A stretch of DNA of 64,000 nt. It comes from Candidatus Gastranaerophilales bacterium. Lineage in GTDB: Bacteria > Cyanobacteriota > Vampirovibrionia > Gastranaerophilales > Gastranaerophilaceae. The notes below the pieces were generated by a model. The model was not told the origin of the DNA, ran no database searches, and was given only the letters and a program-made list of their open reading frames with translations. Below, in pieces: positions 8,343-17,134 of this stretch. The stretch is taken from contig CALURJ010000003.1 in the NCBI GenBank assembly GCA_944323145.1, forward strand, positions 1 through 64,000, given 5' to 3'. Each line of letters begins with the position of its first letter. The first letter of the stretch is position 1. A program made the translations under genes and the position numbers.

Positions 8343-9146
8343 TTAATCAAAATTTGTTTTTGTTTTATTAAATTTATCCATTTCTATTTTTGATTCTTTT
8401 AGAACTTTGGTCTTAGCTGTTGAAAACTCTTTAGGAGAAGTTGCAAATTTTTCAGCGACAGCCTTATCTACAACAGCATTTTTATTGTTAAAGCGCTGTA
8501 TATCTACTTGTTTAATTGCTTTATCAAGCGGCTTTACTGTTTCAACTTCGCCCCTGAGGACTTTTCTTGTATCGACCATCATTCCATCCAATAGTTGTTG
8601 AAGTTTATTTGTTGTTTGTCTGTATTTTTCTAATAGGTATTTAGCATCAAATTCTCTTGCTAATTCTACTCCTTTTTGTTCGTCAAATTCTATATGATGT
8701 CTTGTTGCCTGTCCTACTGATAGATCAGTTGTAACTTTCCCGCCTTTGCGTGACATACCTGCTGCAATATCTTTTCCGTCTGCGACTTTGCCCCCGTCTA
8801 TAAATCCGTTGGCCTGCAAGGTTTTACCGCCATCAGCAGAAGCACGATATTTTACGACTGCCTGGGATGAACCCGGATTTGTGATTGATACTGCTCCCTG
8901 ACCGATTACTTTTTTACCGTCTCTTAATCTCATACCCGCGATTGCATAACTTGATTCTGCTTTATAAGCTACATCAAGTTTGGGATCTTTTAGACCGTTT
9001 AGGGTTTTTTGTATAAGTTCACCTGCCTTTTTGTCTTGTTTGCCGAGAGCTTCTAACTGTGTACGCCCCAAAGTAATGCGGCCTGCCGCGCCTTCTGTTT
9101 TCGGGAGTACTTTAATAATTTTACTCATAATTTTTCCGATTGACAT
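8343..9146 (-). CDS. Hypothetical protein, 267 aa
   Basis: No recognised family. The N-terminal third is basic (LPKTEGAAGRITLGRTQLEALG). A Gly-rich, strand-like middle (about 65-145) contains motifs such as GKKVIGQGAVSITNPGSSQAVVKY and NGFIDGGKV, and the C-terminal half (about 160-267) is a long charged helical region. No signal peptide or membrane helix is seen. An AAAGGGG ribosome site precedes ATG, and the gene ends at a strong terminator, so it is monocistronic. It could be a cytoplasmic or non-classically exported structural protein. Confidence 0.55.
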   Translation of the reverse strand: MSIGKIMSKIIKVLPKTEGAAGRITLGRTQLEALGKQDKKAGELIQKTLNGLKDPKLDVAYKAESSYAIAGMRLRDGKKVIGQGAVSITNPGSSQAVVKYRASADGGKTLQANGFIDGGKVADGKDIAAGMSRKGGKVTTDLSVGQATRHHIEFDEQKGVELAREFDAKYLLEKYRQTTNKLQQLLDGMMVDTRKVLRGEVETVKPLDKAIKQVDIQRFNNKNAVVDKAVAEKFATSPKEFSTAKTKVLKESKIEMDKFNKTKTNFD

Positions 9147-9405
9147 AATTTAATTTTCCCCTTTCATTTTTCTTTACTTTTTTAAAATTTTTATTAATTC
9201 TTTTAATGATTCCTCTTTTGTTTTGAAAATCGATTTCCCCTTACTCTTTTATAAAAACATGCGAAAATCCAAAATTGCTGAAATTTATGAAGTTAAAAGT
9301 ATAAATTAGCCAAATATAGAATTTACAATGCATTCCAGATTTACAAAACTTAATGTAAAATACTTTTAAATACTAAAAAGTTAAGTTTAAGAAGTAATAT
9401 TTGTA

Positions 9406-9732
9406 ATGGGTGTAAAACAGGAATTCGGTAAAAAAATTAAAAGAATGCGTTTAAACCGTGGTTTGACACAGGAAGAACTTGCAGAAGCCGTTGATTTATC
9501 ACAGCGTGCTATGAGCGGCATTGAAACGGGTGAAAATTTTGCTTCGGCTGAAACAATAGACAAATTAGTGTCTGCTTTGGATACGACACTTGAAGAACTG
9601 TTTGCAACAAATCATTTGAAAGTAGAAGAAGATTTGCGTCAGGAAATTGATGAAAAATTAAATTCATTAAATAATGACAGTAAAAAGCTTGTTATCGTAT
9701 ATAATGTGATTCAGAGCCTGTTGAAGGAGTAA
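9406..9732 (+). CDS. XRE-family helix-turn-helix transcriptional regulator
   Basis: The 108-aa protein has an N-terminal Cro/CI-type HTH (about 6-62): FGKKIKRMRLNRGLTQEELAEAVDLS, then a recognition helix region SQRAMSGIETGENF and the stabilising SAETIDKLVSALD. The C-terminal 40 residues are charged and helical, probably for dimerisation. There is no clear Shine-Dalgarno; the sequence just before the ATG is TAATATTTGTA. The last 41 bp overlap the convergent gene ending at 9692, so transcription of the two may interfere. Its targets are unknown. Confidence 0.8.
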   Translation: MGVKQEFGKKIKRMRLNRGLTQEELAEAVDLSQRAMSGIETGENFASAETIDKLVSALDTTLEELFATNHLKVEEDLRQEIDEKLNSLNNDSKKLVIVYNVIQSLLKE

Positions 9733-10531
9733 TTTTATACGGTACGGCATTCAATGGTTCTGTCAATTTTAGTTCAAAGCTTGTGCCATCTGGAATATTT
9801 ACATCTTTTCCCCTTTGCATAGCTCCTCTGAGCCCTCCTCCTAAAGCTCCTATTCCTCCATAGATTGCCATATTTCTTCCCCATTCGTCACTGCCGCCAA
9901 GTGCAGTAAATGCCGCCCCGATTAACATTGTCCCGAGGGCTCCTATGACAATATCCCTTGTCATTTTTTTAGCACGTTCGCTCTCTTCTTCAATATAAAT
10001 TTTTTCTGTTGATATTTTTATAAGATTGCCGTCAGGCGTTAAGATTTCATTAAAACTAAATTCTAAGGCTCCGCTTCCATAGGCATAACCGGCATTTTGC
10101 GCATCTGTTGCAGAACCGTAGACAAGACTGCCTGCTGGAGCGATTAAAACACCGTTATAAGTCAAATTTTCGGAAAGAGTTGCAGTGAGTCTGTCATTTT
10201 TTTCTAAACTGCCTGAATTTATACCCGAATCAAAAGTTATTTTGAATGTGGTTCCGGCAGGAACAGATACTACATTTCCCAGAAGCGGCTGAGGCTGCGG
10301 TGTATATGTATTATTCAATACTTCTTCCTGAATTACCGGCGGTGTATAATTTGTTCTGTTGCGGTGCTCTCTTTTTTTATAAAAATCGTTTTCAAGGGGC
10401 GCTGATTGAACAGGCTGGAACTTCTTCCTGTCAAATTCAGCCTGCGCCTCATCGCTGAAGTCATATTCTGCCATAACCGGCAGTGACAGTATTTGAAAAC
10501 ATAATAAGAGAGCCAAAATCTTTTTCATCAC
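9692..10531 (-). CDS. Exported TrbI/VirB10-like beta-domain protein with glycine zipper
   Basis: The 279-aa protein has a signal peptide (about 1-21, PVMAEY). Residues about 85-170 contain VPAGTTFKITFDSGINSGS and GVLIAPAGSLVYGSATDAQNAG, which resemble the beta-barrel part of TrbI/VirB10-type secretion scaffolds (a hydrophilic pore-like fold seen also in stand-alone exported proteins). A Gly/Ala-rich helix (about 190-240) follows, then DGTSFELKLTEPLNA. No other conjugation genes are nearby, so a solo envelope role is more likely. The final 13 residues run into the convergent regulator gene (41-bp overlap). Confidence 0.55.
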   Translation of the reverse strand: MMKKILALLLCFQILSLPVMAEYDFSDEAQAEFDRKKFQPVQSAPLENDFYKKREHRNRTNYTPPVIQEEVLNNTYTPQPQPLLGNVVSVPAGTTFKITFDSGINSGSLEKNDRLTATLSENLTYNGVLIAPAGSLVYGSATDAQNAGYAYGSGALEFSFNEILTPDGNLIKISTEKIYIEEESERAKKMTRDIVIGALGTMLIGAAFTALGGSDEWGRNMAIYGGIGALGGGLRGAMQRGKDVNIPDGTSFELKLTEPLNAVPYKITPSTGSESHYIR

Positions 10532-10551
10532 TTTAATATTATAATATATTC

Positions 10552-10580
10552 TTGAATTATTACAATATCCCTGTTATAAT
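10552..10580 (+). promoter_or_regulatory. Sigma-70-type promoter of plsY
   Basis: TTGAAT (10552-10557) and TATAAT (10575-10580) are separated by exactly 17 bp, 20 nt upstream of the plsY start codon. Confidence 0.7.
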
Positions 10581-10599
10581 TTTTGAACAAGGAGAGGTT

Positions 10600-11205
10600 A
10601 TGGAAAAAATATTGGAAATACTGGCAGTAGTTGTAAGTGCCTATATTATCGGCTCAATCCCGACGGGATATATTATTCTTAAGGTTTTTACGGGCGAGGA
10701 TATAAGAACAATAGGTTCAGGTTCAACAGGTGCTACAAATGTTAAACGCGTTATGGGCAAAAAATGGTTTTTTATCACCCTGCTTCTTGATGCGTTTAAA
10801 GGTGCGTTGCCTGTTGTACTGGCTGCATTATTTGCAAAAACTTTTACTAATATCGGCCTTTTGCCTGTGTTAGCTGCTGTTGCGGTTATTTTAGGACACA
10901 GCAAGTCAATATTTCTAAAGTTCACAGGCGGAAAGTCTGTAGCATCGGGTGTCGGCACAATTCTTGCTTTAAACTGGCAAGTAGGCCTTATTATTGCCGC
11001 AATTTGGGCTGTAATTACGTTTTTTACAAGATATGTTTCAGTCGGTTCAATTATTGCCCTTGCGCTTTCTCCTTTTATAATGTGGGCATTTAAGGCTCCT
11101 GCTGCATATATATGGTATTGTGCGCTCGGGGCTTTGTATATAATTTATTTGCACCGCTCAAATATTCAAAGACTTATTAAAGGCGAAGAAAATAAGGTGA
11201 GATAA
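10600..11205 (+). CDS. plsY: Acyl-phosphate:glycerol-3-phosphate acyltransferase PlsY
   Basis: PlsY moves an acyl group from acyl phosphate to glycerol 3-phosphate, the first step of phospholipid synthesis, at the inner membrane. The 201-aa product has the family's membrane helices and its conserved loops: GSIPTGYI near 19-26, GSGSTGATNVKRVMGKKW near 41-58, and GHSKSIFLKFTGGKSVASGVGT near 99-120. I chose ATG at 10600 because GGAGAGG lies just upstream and the promoter -10 ends at 10580; an earlier in-frame start would lie inside the promoter. A 66-aa membrane protein gene follows after one base. Confidence 0.93.
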   Translation: MEKILEILAVVVSAYIIGSIPTGYIILKVFTGEDIRTIGSGSTGATNVKRVMGKKWFFITLLLDAFKGALPVVLAALFAKTFTNIGLLPVLAAVAVILGHSKSIFLKFTGGKSVASGVGTILALNWQVGLIIAAIWAVITFFTRYVSVGSIIALALSPFIMWAFKAPAAYIWYCALGALYIIYLHRSNIQRLIKGEENKVR

Positions 11206-11206
11206 A

Positions 11207-11407
11207 ATGGATTTTACAATACTTTTTATCGGATTAGGCATCGTTGTTGCACTATTTATAATCGGAAAGATTTTTGCAATACTTACAAAGATTTTAGTAG
11301 TAATTTTGATTGTAGCGGCTCTTGCTGTGGGATTTTTTATCTGGCAGAATAAAGAAACTAATCCGGACAAAACAGGGGCGGCTTATTCATATATTATGTA
11401 CCTATAA
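11207..11407 (+). CDS. Small membrane protein (66 aa) downstream of plsY
   Basis: One base separates this start from the plsY stop, so the two are probably cotranscribed and coupled. The product is almost entirely hydrophobic from 4 to 47 (two tightly spaced helices or one long hairpin), with a short polar tail NKETNPDKTGAAYSYIMYL. No family is recognised. A role in the membrane next to PlsY can only be guessed from position. Confidence 0.6.
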   Translation: MDFTILFIGLGIVVALFIIGKIFAILTKILVVILIVAALAVGFFIWQNKETNPDKTGAAYSYIMYL

Positions 11408-11420
11408 TTTCCGGCGACGA

Positions 11421-13778
11421 TTAGCCTTTTACCATTTTTCTTAGCACGCTGCTGTTTGTAAAGTTTATATCCTGAGCGGATTTATCTTCTTTTGTTTGTT
11501 GAATAGCTGTTTTGGGCTGTTCTTTTTGATCTACTTCATAAGTTTTAATAGGACGTTTACCTGTTAAGCGTTTCATAAAGTCGAAGTATGATTTTTTGAA
11601 GCCGGTAGCATTATTTTGTTTATTTTCAAGTTCAATAAGTTCATCTCTAGAATGTGTACCTATAGGAACTCCGACAGAAGCCCTTGTCAGCCATTCGCCG
11701 AGTGTTGTATTGGTAAGTGTAATCCAGCTCATTCCAAATAATGATCCGTTATATTGTCTGCTGAATGTGCTGTTAAACAGGTCAATCAAAAGGGTTTGAT
11801 AGAACAATCTTGACATTTCCTGAACAAATCTTTCTTTAAATTTAGTTTGCGCGCCTTCAACATCATTACCGTTCGATTTTAGCATAACCATATTATAGTT
11901 ATCTGTCATAAGGAACCATATTGTTGCTGCGAGTGCCGCTGTTTTGGCAAGATTTGAAAGTTCACTGTTTGATACATTTGACATTGTTTCAACATTGAAA
12001 GCTTTCAAAATATTGTCGCTGACGTAATCTTTAAACTCTTTTTTCGAAATTTTTCCGTTTGAATATTTTTCAGCTTCACGTCCTATGTTTTGGACACTTT
12101 TTGCTAATGCTGATATATCTTCAACTTTTTTAGCGGATTTTTTAGCCCCTTTTGAACCGATTGATTTTATTGCATCATCAACAAATTTGTAGGGCATTGT
12201 ACCGTATTTCCAGACGAATTTGAACGGTGCAAGTACGAAATCAACAGCCGGTTTAATTTTCTTTTCTTTAGCGCCGAGGCTGATTGTGCCGTCAGCATTT
12301 ACGGATTTTGCTGCTATTTGTCTGTATTGCTGAGCAAGTTCCGTAAATCCGTTTTCTTCCAATACTTTTGTTATATTGTTGAATTTTTCTTTTGATATTT
12401 TAAAATCTTTAACCTGTGTAGCATCTGTATAAATTCTCTTAAAGAAGCCGGAGAAATCTTTCCAGGCATTATCAACCGCATTAATTTTTCTCAAACTTTT
12501 TACGGCAAATCCGCCCGCAATAATTACTCCTATTGCTTTAGCTACTGTATCAATAGAAAGCAGAGGCTTTTGCTGTTTATCTTTATTTTCTTCTTTGTTT
12601 TCAGAGGCTTTAAACGATAAATCAGGTTTAATTTCAGCTTCAGGAGCGTGGTTGCGTTCATTTTCCGCACGTGCTTCTTCCGGAGTAAGTCTTGTAATAT
12701 GTTTTCCATTAATTATACGGGAGAATGCTTCTGTTGTCAGTGTTGTCAGGGCTGTCATTAACATAATTCCCATTTTGGAATTGTTAATTAATTTATTTAA
12801 AGCTCCTAAGGTAACAAGTGTTATATATGCGTTGAAACCTATTCTTGCCATTTCCTGCTTAAATCTTACTTTTTGTTCATGAGTTGCGGCTTTGTTGTCA
12901 TCGTCCATCATACGCGACAGGTTATAAGCGTCATTCGCAAGAAATATTGCCGGCGGAAGTCCTGATACAAGTCTGTTTAATGACCTTTCATGTTTTGTGT
13001 CGTAATTTCCCGTTTTCGGGTCAAACATTTTTACCGAACGTTGGAATATTGCAGAAGTTATTTCATTTTCAGGTTTACCATTTAGTTTATTGGCTGTTTC
13101 AAAAAGTCCTCTTAAAGAATTTACCTGGGCATCAATTTTTGAACGTCTTCTAATATTTTTAAACAGAGGTTTATTTAAAGTATTTGCTGACCACTGTTTT
13201 AATGGTTTGATTTTACCCAGAGCCTGAACGGTTCCGTTTAAAATATCCCCGGGGAGTATTTTGAACGGGTACATAAGCCCGTCCCAAACAAGCTGAGAAA
13301 TAGTTTTTTTCTTGAAGAAGATTTTGTCACCTTCTATTGTAATCATTTTTTTTGCTAATTCTGATTTTTTGAGGTGTTCTAAAAGTTCTTCGCCAATAGA
13401 TGTTGTGACTTCTTTGCCGTCAACTTTTTTAGTTACTCCCATATATTTTTTTGCAAAAGCCTTGAATTCGGAAATACTGTAATCTCCGGCTTTTTTATAT
13501 GAAGGAGCAATTCTTAAGGCAAGTCCGATACCCGCTAAAGTTCCGAGCATTGCAAGCGTGGGAGCCAGAGCGGACGGTTTTTTCTTTTCTTCATTATTTC
13601 CGCTAAAAGAAAGACCTTTAAAAGATAAATCCTGGTGTTTATTTTTTAAAGGTCTCTCGCTTAAATTATTTTTTAAAGACATGAACTCGGAAGAAAGAGG
13701 AACATGTTTGACAGATAGTTCTCCTTTCGGTTTCTGTCGCTGCTTAACTGTATCGTAAGTTAATTTTCCTACAAACAT
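11421..13778 (-). CDS. Large hypothetical protein with several membrane segments and SFxG motifs
   Basis: No recognised family. The 785-aa product carries two adjacent short motifs LSFKG and LSFSG near residues 51-60, then hydrophobic helices near 70-90, 305-350, 410-430 and 640-665, separated by Lys-rich helical stretches. LSFKA recurs near 385. I prefer ATG at 13778 because AAGG lies 8 nt upstream; a TTG 17 codons earlier has no ribosome site. The protein ends in a charged tail. It converges on the small plsY-linked gene. Similar SFxG motifs appear in other unknown proteins of this window. Confidence 0.6.
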   Translation of the reverse strand: MFVGKLTYDTVKQRQKPKGELSVKHVPLSSEFMSLKNNLSERPLKNKHQDLSFKGLSFSGNNEEKKKPSALAPTLAMLGTLAGIGLALRIAPSYKKAGDYSISEFKAFAKKYMGVTKKVDGKEVTTSIGEELLEHLKKSELAKKMITIEGDKIFFKKKTISQLVWDGLMYPFKILPGDILNGTVQALGKIKPLKQWSANTLNKPLFKNIRRRSKIDAQVNSLRGLFETANKLNGKPENEITSAIFQRSVKMFDPKTGNYDTKHERSLNRLVSGLPPAIFLANDAYNLSRMMDDDNKAATHEQKVRFKQEMARIGFNAYITLVTLGALNKLINNSKMGIMLMTALTTLTTEAFSRIINGKHITRLTPEEARAENERNHAPEAEIKPDLSFKASENKEENKDKQQKPLLSIDTVAKAIGVIIAGGFAVKSLRKINAVDNAWKDFSGFFKRIYTDATQVKDFKISKEKFNNITKVLEENGFTELAQQYRQIAAKSVNADGTISLGAKEKKIKPAVDFVLAPFKFVWKYGTMPYKFVDDAIKSIGSKGAKKSAKKVEDISALAKSVQNIGREAEKYSNGKISKKEFKDYVSDNILKAFNVETMSNVSNSELSNLAKTAALAATIWFLMTDNYNMVMLKSNGNDVEGAQTKFKERFVQEMSRLFYQTLLIDLFNSTFSRQYNGSLFGMSWITLTNTTLGEWLTRASVGVPIGTHSRDELIELENKQNNATGFKKSYFDFMKRLTGKRPIKTYEVDQKEQPKTAIQQTKEDKSAQDINFTNSSVLRKMVKG

Positions 13779-13899
13779 TTCTTTTTCCTTCCCGTCATGT
13801 ATTTTTAACTGAAAATATTTTTTTGACAAGTGGGAGTATATACAAAATTTACAATATTTTATAATTGTGCTTAACTTTAGTCTGTGTCTTGTTTTTTTA

Positions 13900-14700
13900 T
13901 TATATTTTTCTCAAAATCTCTAAAATAAGCGACTTAAACTTTGTTTTCGCGTTTGCAGCTGCTTCTATCACTTCTTCATGTGAGAGTTTTGCACCTGAGG
14001 AAGAACTGGCAGCATTTGTAATACAGCTTATGCCAAGAACATTAAGCCCGCAGTAGTTTGCAACGATTGCCTCGGGAACAGTTGACATCCCGACGGCATC
14101 TCCGCCAAGTTTTCTTATCATATTTATTTCTGCCGGAGTTTCGTAAGACGGCCCTGAATTTGCCCAGTACACACCTTTTTTGATATCTATATTCAACTCA
14201 CACGCGCATTTTTGTGCAAGTTCAATAAGATTTTTCTTATAAACTTCAGACATGTCCGGGAATCTCTCTCCAAGAGTTTCATCATTTTCCCCGATAAGTG
14301 GATTTGAACCTGTAAAGTTGATATGATCCGTTATAATCATCAAATCAGCAGGTTTGAAACTTTCATTTACGGCTCCTGCGGCATTTGTCAAAATTAACGT
14401 TTTTACGCCGAGTGCTTTCATTACCTTAACCGGATATGTTATTTCCTGCATGGAGTGTCCTTCATAAAAATGATTTCTTCCCTGCATCATAATAACTTTT
14501 TTGCCGTTTATATCCGCAAAAACCAGTCTGCCTTTATGCCCCTGAACTGTTGATTTTACAAAGTTCGGAATTTCTGTATAAGGAATTGCATAATCACAGT
14601 ATTCGTCCGCAAGTTCTCCCAAACCTGAACCAAGAATAATTCCGATTTCAGGCTGGAAATTGTTTGTTCTTTCTCTGATAAAGTCAACAGTTATCTGCAT
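13900..14700 (-). CDS. punA: Purine nucleoside phosphorylase (inosine/guanosine type)
   Basis: This enzyme splits purine nucleosides with phosphate to give the base and ribose 1-phosphate. The 266-aa protein has the trimeric PNP signatures: GIILGSGLGELAD (22-34, phosphate loop), QGHKGRLVF, MQGRNHFYEGHSMQEITYPV, LTNAAGAVN and the purine-binding segment GPSYETPAEI followed by GMSTVPE. It lies upstream of nothing obvious on the same strand and starts with GAGGGG 6 nt before ATG. Together with upp near 15732 it points to nucleobase salvage. Confidence 0.93.
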   Translation of the reverse strand: MQITVDFIRERTNNFQPEIGIILGSGLGELADEYCDYAIPYTEIPNFVKSTVQGHKGRLVFADINGKKVIMMQGRNHFYEGHSMQEITYPVKVMKALGVKTLILTNAAGAVNESFKPADLMIITDHINFTGSNPLIGENDETLGERFPDMSEVYKKNLIELAQKCACELNIDIKKGVYWANSGPSYETPAEINMIRKLGGDAVGMSTVPEAIVANYCGLNVLGISCITNAASSSSGAKLSHEEVIEAAANAKTKFKSLILEILRKI

Positions 14701-14721
14701 TTAATACCCCTCATTTAACTG

Positions 14722-14749
14722 AAAAAGTTAGAGTTTTCTCTAACTTTTT
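14722..14749 (-). terminator. Terminator after rpoZ
   Basis: AAAAAGTTAGAG and CTCTAACTTTTT form a 12-bp stem with a 4-nt loop, ending in a T run on both strands. It lies 30 nt past the rpoZ stop and upstream of punA. Confidence 0.7.
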
Positions 14750-14779
14750 CATAGACTTTATGCGGCTATGTGCGCAGCA

Positions 14780-15022
14780 CTAACCTACCAATCTGTCGTC
14801 GTCTGCTTCTGCTGCTTTTACCATAATGGCATGCTCGACAGGATTTTCTTTTTTGTATGTTGTATCAAAATTTTCTTCAAAATTAAAGTCATCATGGGCC
14901 TTTTTAGCCTGATTTTCATCGACTAATTTTTTAGCAAGTTCCGCAATTTCGTAAACAAGCTGATATCTGTTATCTGTATTTTCGTTTAAGTCCCATGCAA
15001 CTCTTATTATTTGATCCATCAT
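14780..15022 (-). CDS. rpoZ: RNA polymerase omega subunit-like protein
   Basis: The 80-aa product contains the omega core: a short N-terminal strand (IIRVAWDLNENTDN), then NRYQLVYEIAELAKKLVDE, which matches the conserved N/SRYxLVxxIAxxAK helix of RpoZ, and an acidic tail. Omega helps assemble and stabilise RNA polymerase. I start it at 15022, with GTGAGG 12 nt upstream; a longer frame to 15235 would run into the divergent mlaD gene and its promoter. Length fits the family. Confidence 0.75.
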   Translation of the reverse strand: MMDQIIRVAWDLNENTDNRYQLVYEIAELAKKLVDENQAKKAHDDFNFEENFDTTYKKENPVEHAIMVKAAEADDDRLVG

Positions 15023-15089
15023 AATATTTAAAAACCTCACTTTTTGTTTCTGTAAAATAATAGTATAATACAAAAACTTTTTTGGCAAG

Positions 15090-15118
15090 TGGCAAAAAAT
15101 TATGTGTTGTTGTATAAT
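15090..15118 (+). promoter_or_regulatory. Promoter of mlaD giving a likely leaderless transcript
   Basis: TGGCAA (15090-15095) and TATAAT (15113-15118) are 17 bp apart. The -10 ends 6 nt before the mlaD ATG and no Shine-Dalgarno fits between them. Confidence 0.5.
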
Positions 15119-15124
15119 CAGCTT

Positions 15125-15763
15125 ATGAAAATTTTTGAAGGTATGCACAAGTATATTTGGATAGAATTCGGGGTATGGTTTTTTATATTGTGTGTTGCTG
15201 TTGCCGGAATACGAATTCATCATTATAATAAACAAAAAGAACTTGTTACATATCAGATATTTATGCCGGATGTTGACGGGCTTATAGTGGGTTCCCCCGT
15301 AAAATTTATGGGAGTGCAGGTCGGTTATATTGATAAAGTTAAAATAGTTTCAAATGATGTTTATTTAAAACTTGTAATAACAAAAGAAGACGTTGAGCTT
15401 CCGAAAGGTTCAATAGCAACTGTAGAATTTAGCGGCATGGGCGGATCAAAATCGCTGGAAGTTTATCCCCCGACACCGGAAAGTCTGGCATCAAATAAGA
15501 TTATTGTAGTTCAGGATCCGAAAAGGCTGCATGATTCATTAGGTCTGCTTAATGACATGTTTGATAAAATCGGTTCTATATCAAGCAGACTTTCATTTTT
15601 TGCAAAGGAAACAAACGGAGCAGATCTGAGTAAGGGAATTCATACTGTCGGAATTGAAAATAATCTGAATGTTTTAAATAAATGGATAGAAGAATTTAAG
15701 GTTAAAAAAGAACACAAAGGAGCGGGGAATTATGAACAAAGAAAGAGTCAGAGTAATCAATAA
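15125..15763 (+). CDS. mlaD: MlaD-type MCE-domain lipid transport protein
   Basis: MCE proteins form hexameric lipid channels between inner and outer membrane. The 212-aa product has one N-terminal membrane helix (about 10-29) and an MCE domain (about 36-110) with DVDGLIVGSPVKFMGVQVGYIDKVKI and the closing GGSKSLEVYPP. The tail is helical. The partner ATPase and permease genes (mlaF, mlaE) are not adjacent. I start at 15125; the slightly earlier frame overlaps the promoter. It overlaps upp by 32 bp. The MlaA-like fusion at 170-2308 may act at the other end of the same pathway. Confidence 0.8.
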   Translation: MKIFEGMHKYIWIEFGVWFFILCVAVAGIRIHHYNKQKELVTYQIFMPDVDGLIVGSPVKFMGVQVGYIDKVKIVSNDVYLKLVITKEDVELPKGSIATVEFSGMGGSKSLEVYPPTPESLASNKIIVVQDPKRLHDSLGLLNDMFDKIGSISSRLSFFAKETNGADLSKGIHTVGIENNLNVLNKWIEEFKVKKEHKGAGNYEQRKSQSNQ

Positions 15764-16382
15764 TCCTGTTGTTTTATTGAATTTATGTACAATGCGTGAC
15801 AAAGATACGGACAGTCAGGGGGTTAGAATTGCAACAAGAAAAATTACAAGATGTCTTTTGTATGAAGCCGCAAAAAATCTTCCGTTAGTGGATAAGGAAA
15901 TTACTACTCCTTTGACAACTTTTACTGCTAAAACCGTTGACTCTGATATAAATATCATAATTTCTCCTATTTTACGCGCAGGTTTGATTTTTACGGATGA
16001 AGCAATTGATATTCTTCCGCAAGCCTGTATAAGACATATAGGAATGTACAGGGATGAAAAGACTTTAAAACCGGTATGGTATTATAACAAAGTTCCTATG
16101 GAAGCTCCGAACCCCGAAAAATTCTATATTTATATCACAGATCCTATGCTTGCAACCGGAAATTCATTGATAGAGGCAATAAAACTTTATGCCGACAAAG
16201 GTATTCCGATTGAAAATATCAAAGTAATCTGTATTATTGCAGCGCCTCAGGGAATTGAAAATATCCAAAAACACTATCCTGATATAGAAATTATAACAGC
16301 TGCCGTGGATGACCATTTAAACGAAAAAGGTTATATAGTCCCCGGTATGGGCGATGCAGGAGACAGAATTTTTAACACTTAA
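15732..16382 (+). CDS. upp: Uracil phosphoribosyltransferase
   Basis: UPRT converts uracil and PRPP to UMP. The 216-aa protein has the typical fold with TRKITRCLLYEA (residues 35-46), SPILRAGLIF near 78, IGMYRDEKTLKPVWYYNKVP, the PRPP loop YITDPMLATGNS near 135-146 and the uracil-binding GMGDAGDRIF close to the C-terminus. The start, preceded by GGAGCGGGG, lies inside the end of mlaD. The 4-bp overlap with the convergent prepilin remnant is at the stop. Confidence 0.94.
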   Translation: MNKERVRVINNPVVLLNLCTMRDKDTDSQGVRIATRKITRCLLYEAAKNLPLVDKEITTPLTTFTAKTVDSDINIIISPILRAGLIFTDEAIDILPQACIRHIGMYRDEKTLKPVWYYNKVPMEAPNPEKFYIYITDPMLATGNSLIEAIKLYADKGIPIENIKVICIIAAPQGIENIQKHYPDIEIITAAVDDHLNEKGYIVPGMGDAGDRIFNT

Positions 16383-17026
16383 TGCGGTAATTGTTTCCAG
16401 TAATTTTTATCGTTCAGTGCCTTATATGTACATCCTACACCATTTTCAGTACTTAAGCTTCGGCTGTCGCAAAGTTCTGAACGTGTCCCGTCCGCTCCCA
16501 TTGGCAATAATTTCCCGTCGTCCATAATTTGGAATGTAAATAGATCGTGTCCCCACCTGTTGGGTTTGTTATCTTTTCCGTTTACATCAACGGTTAACTC
16601 CATTCTGTTGTCACCGAGTTCTATTATAACAAATGTACCGTCCTGCAATAGAAAATTCCCGTCGTCAAATCTGTATGTTGAAAGAGTGTTTCCGGTGTAT
16701 GTTTTATATTCTGTTGGACGGGTATTGCTTGAAAGGCACGTTTTTGTTTCCTCATTTCTGCAGTCATACGCATTTGCAAATTGCTTTATATAAGTATCTT
16801 TGAAAAGTGTATTTCCATAAGTACTATCATAATTTATGGTATATCCCAATTCATTTTGTGCCGAAGCCAGAGCCTGGCTCAGTGTGGAATAACTTTTATC
16901 TAACTGAGCTTTCAATTTTTTCCCCTTAATATCATTAATTACGGAAGGTAAGGTTATGGCTGCAATAACCCCGAGTATTCCAAGCGTAATCAGGACTTAT
17001 GCAAGAGTAAAGCTATGCATTTTCAT
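16379..17026 (-). pseudogene. Prepilin-like gene E with a nonsense codon at the conserved Glu
   Basis: An ATG at 17026 with AAGGAT upstream opens the frame MKMHSFTLA, but the next codon is TAA (16997-16999) where the family has GAA for the invariant Glu5. Beyond it the frame runs on as VLITLGILGVIAAITLPSVI and a full pilin body to 16379, with the DVNGKDNKPNRWGHDLF signature also found in the other prepilins of the window. A single G-to-T change explains it. The downstream frame has no other stop, so the loss looks recent. Suppression or readthrough is possible but less likely. Confidence 0.8.
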
Positions 17027-17071
17027 ATCTTATATCCTTATTTTATACTTATATAATACTGATATGATACA

Positions 17072-17119
17072 AGTATAACTATTTAAAATGATTTTGTAAA
17101 GTGTTTATATATACAAAAT
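17072..17119. promoter_or_regulatory. Divergent control region with inverted repeat between prepilin E and the AbrB-like gene
   Basis: For prepilin E the minus strand shows TTTACA and TATACT (17072-17077) 17 bp apart. ATTTTGTA (17091-17098) and TACAAAAT (17112-17119) form an 8-bp inverted repeat that overlaps this -35 and lies just upstream of the AbrB-like gene. It would suit binding by the AbrB-like protein itself. Confidence 0.35.
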
Positions 17120-17134
17120 CATGGAGAAATAAGG

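Noticed and set aside
12595-13153. Two antisense frames (95 and 89 codons) in the large hypothetical gene
   Set aside because: They lie in the complementary strand of a continuous 785-codon frame and show no recognisable motif.
14780-15235. Longer form of rpoZ starting at 15235
   Set aside because: It would cover the mlaD start and promoter, and the extra residues do not resemble an omega subunit.
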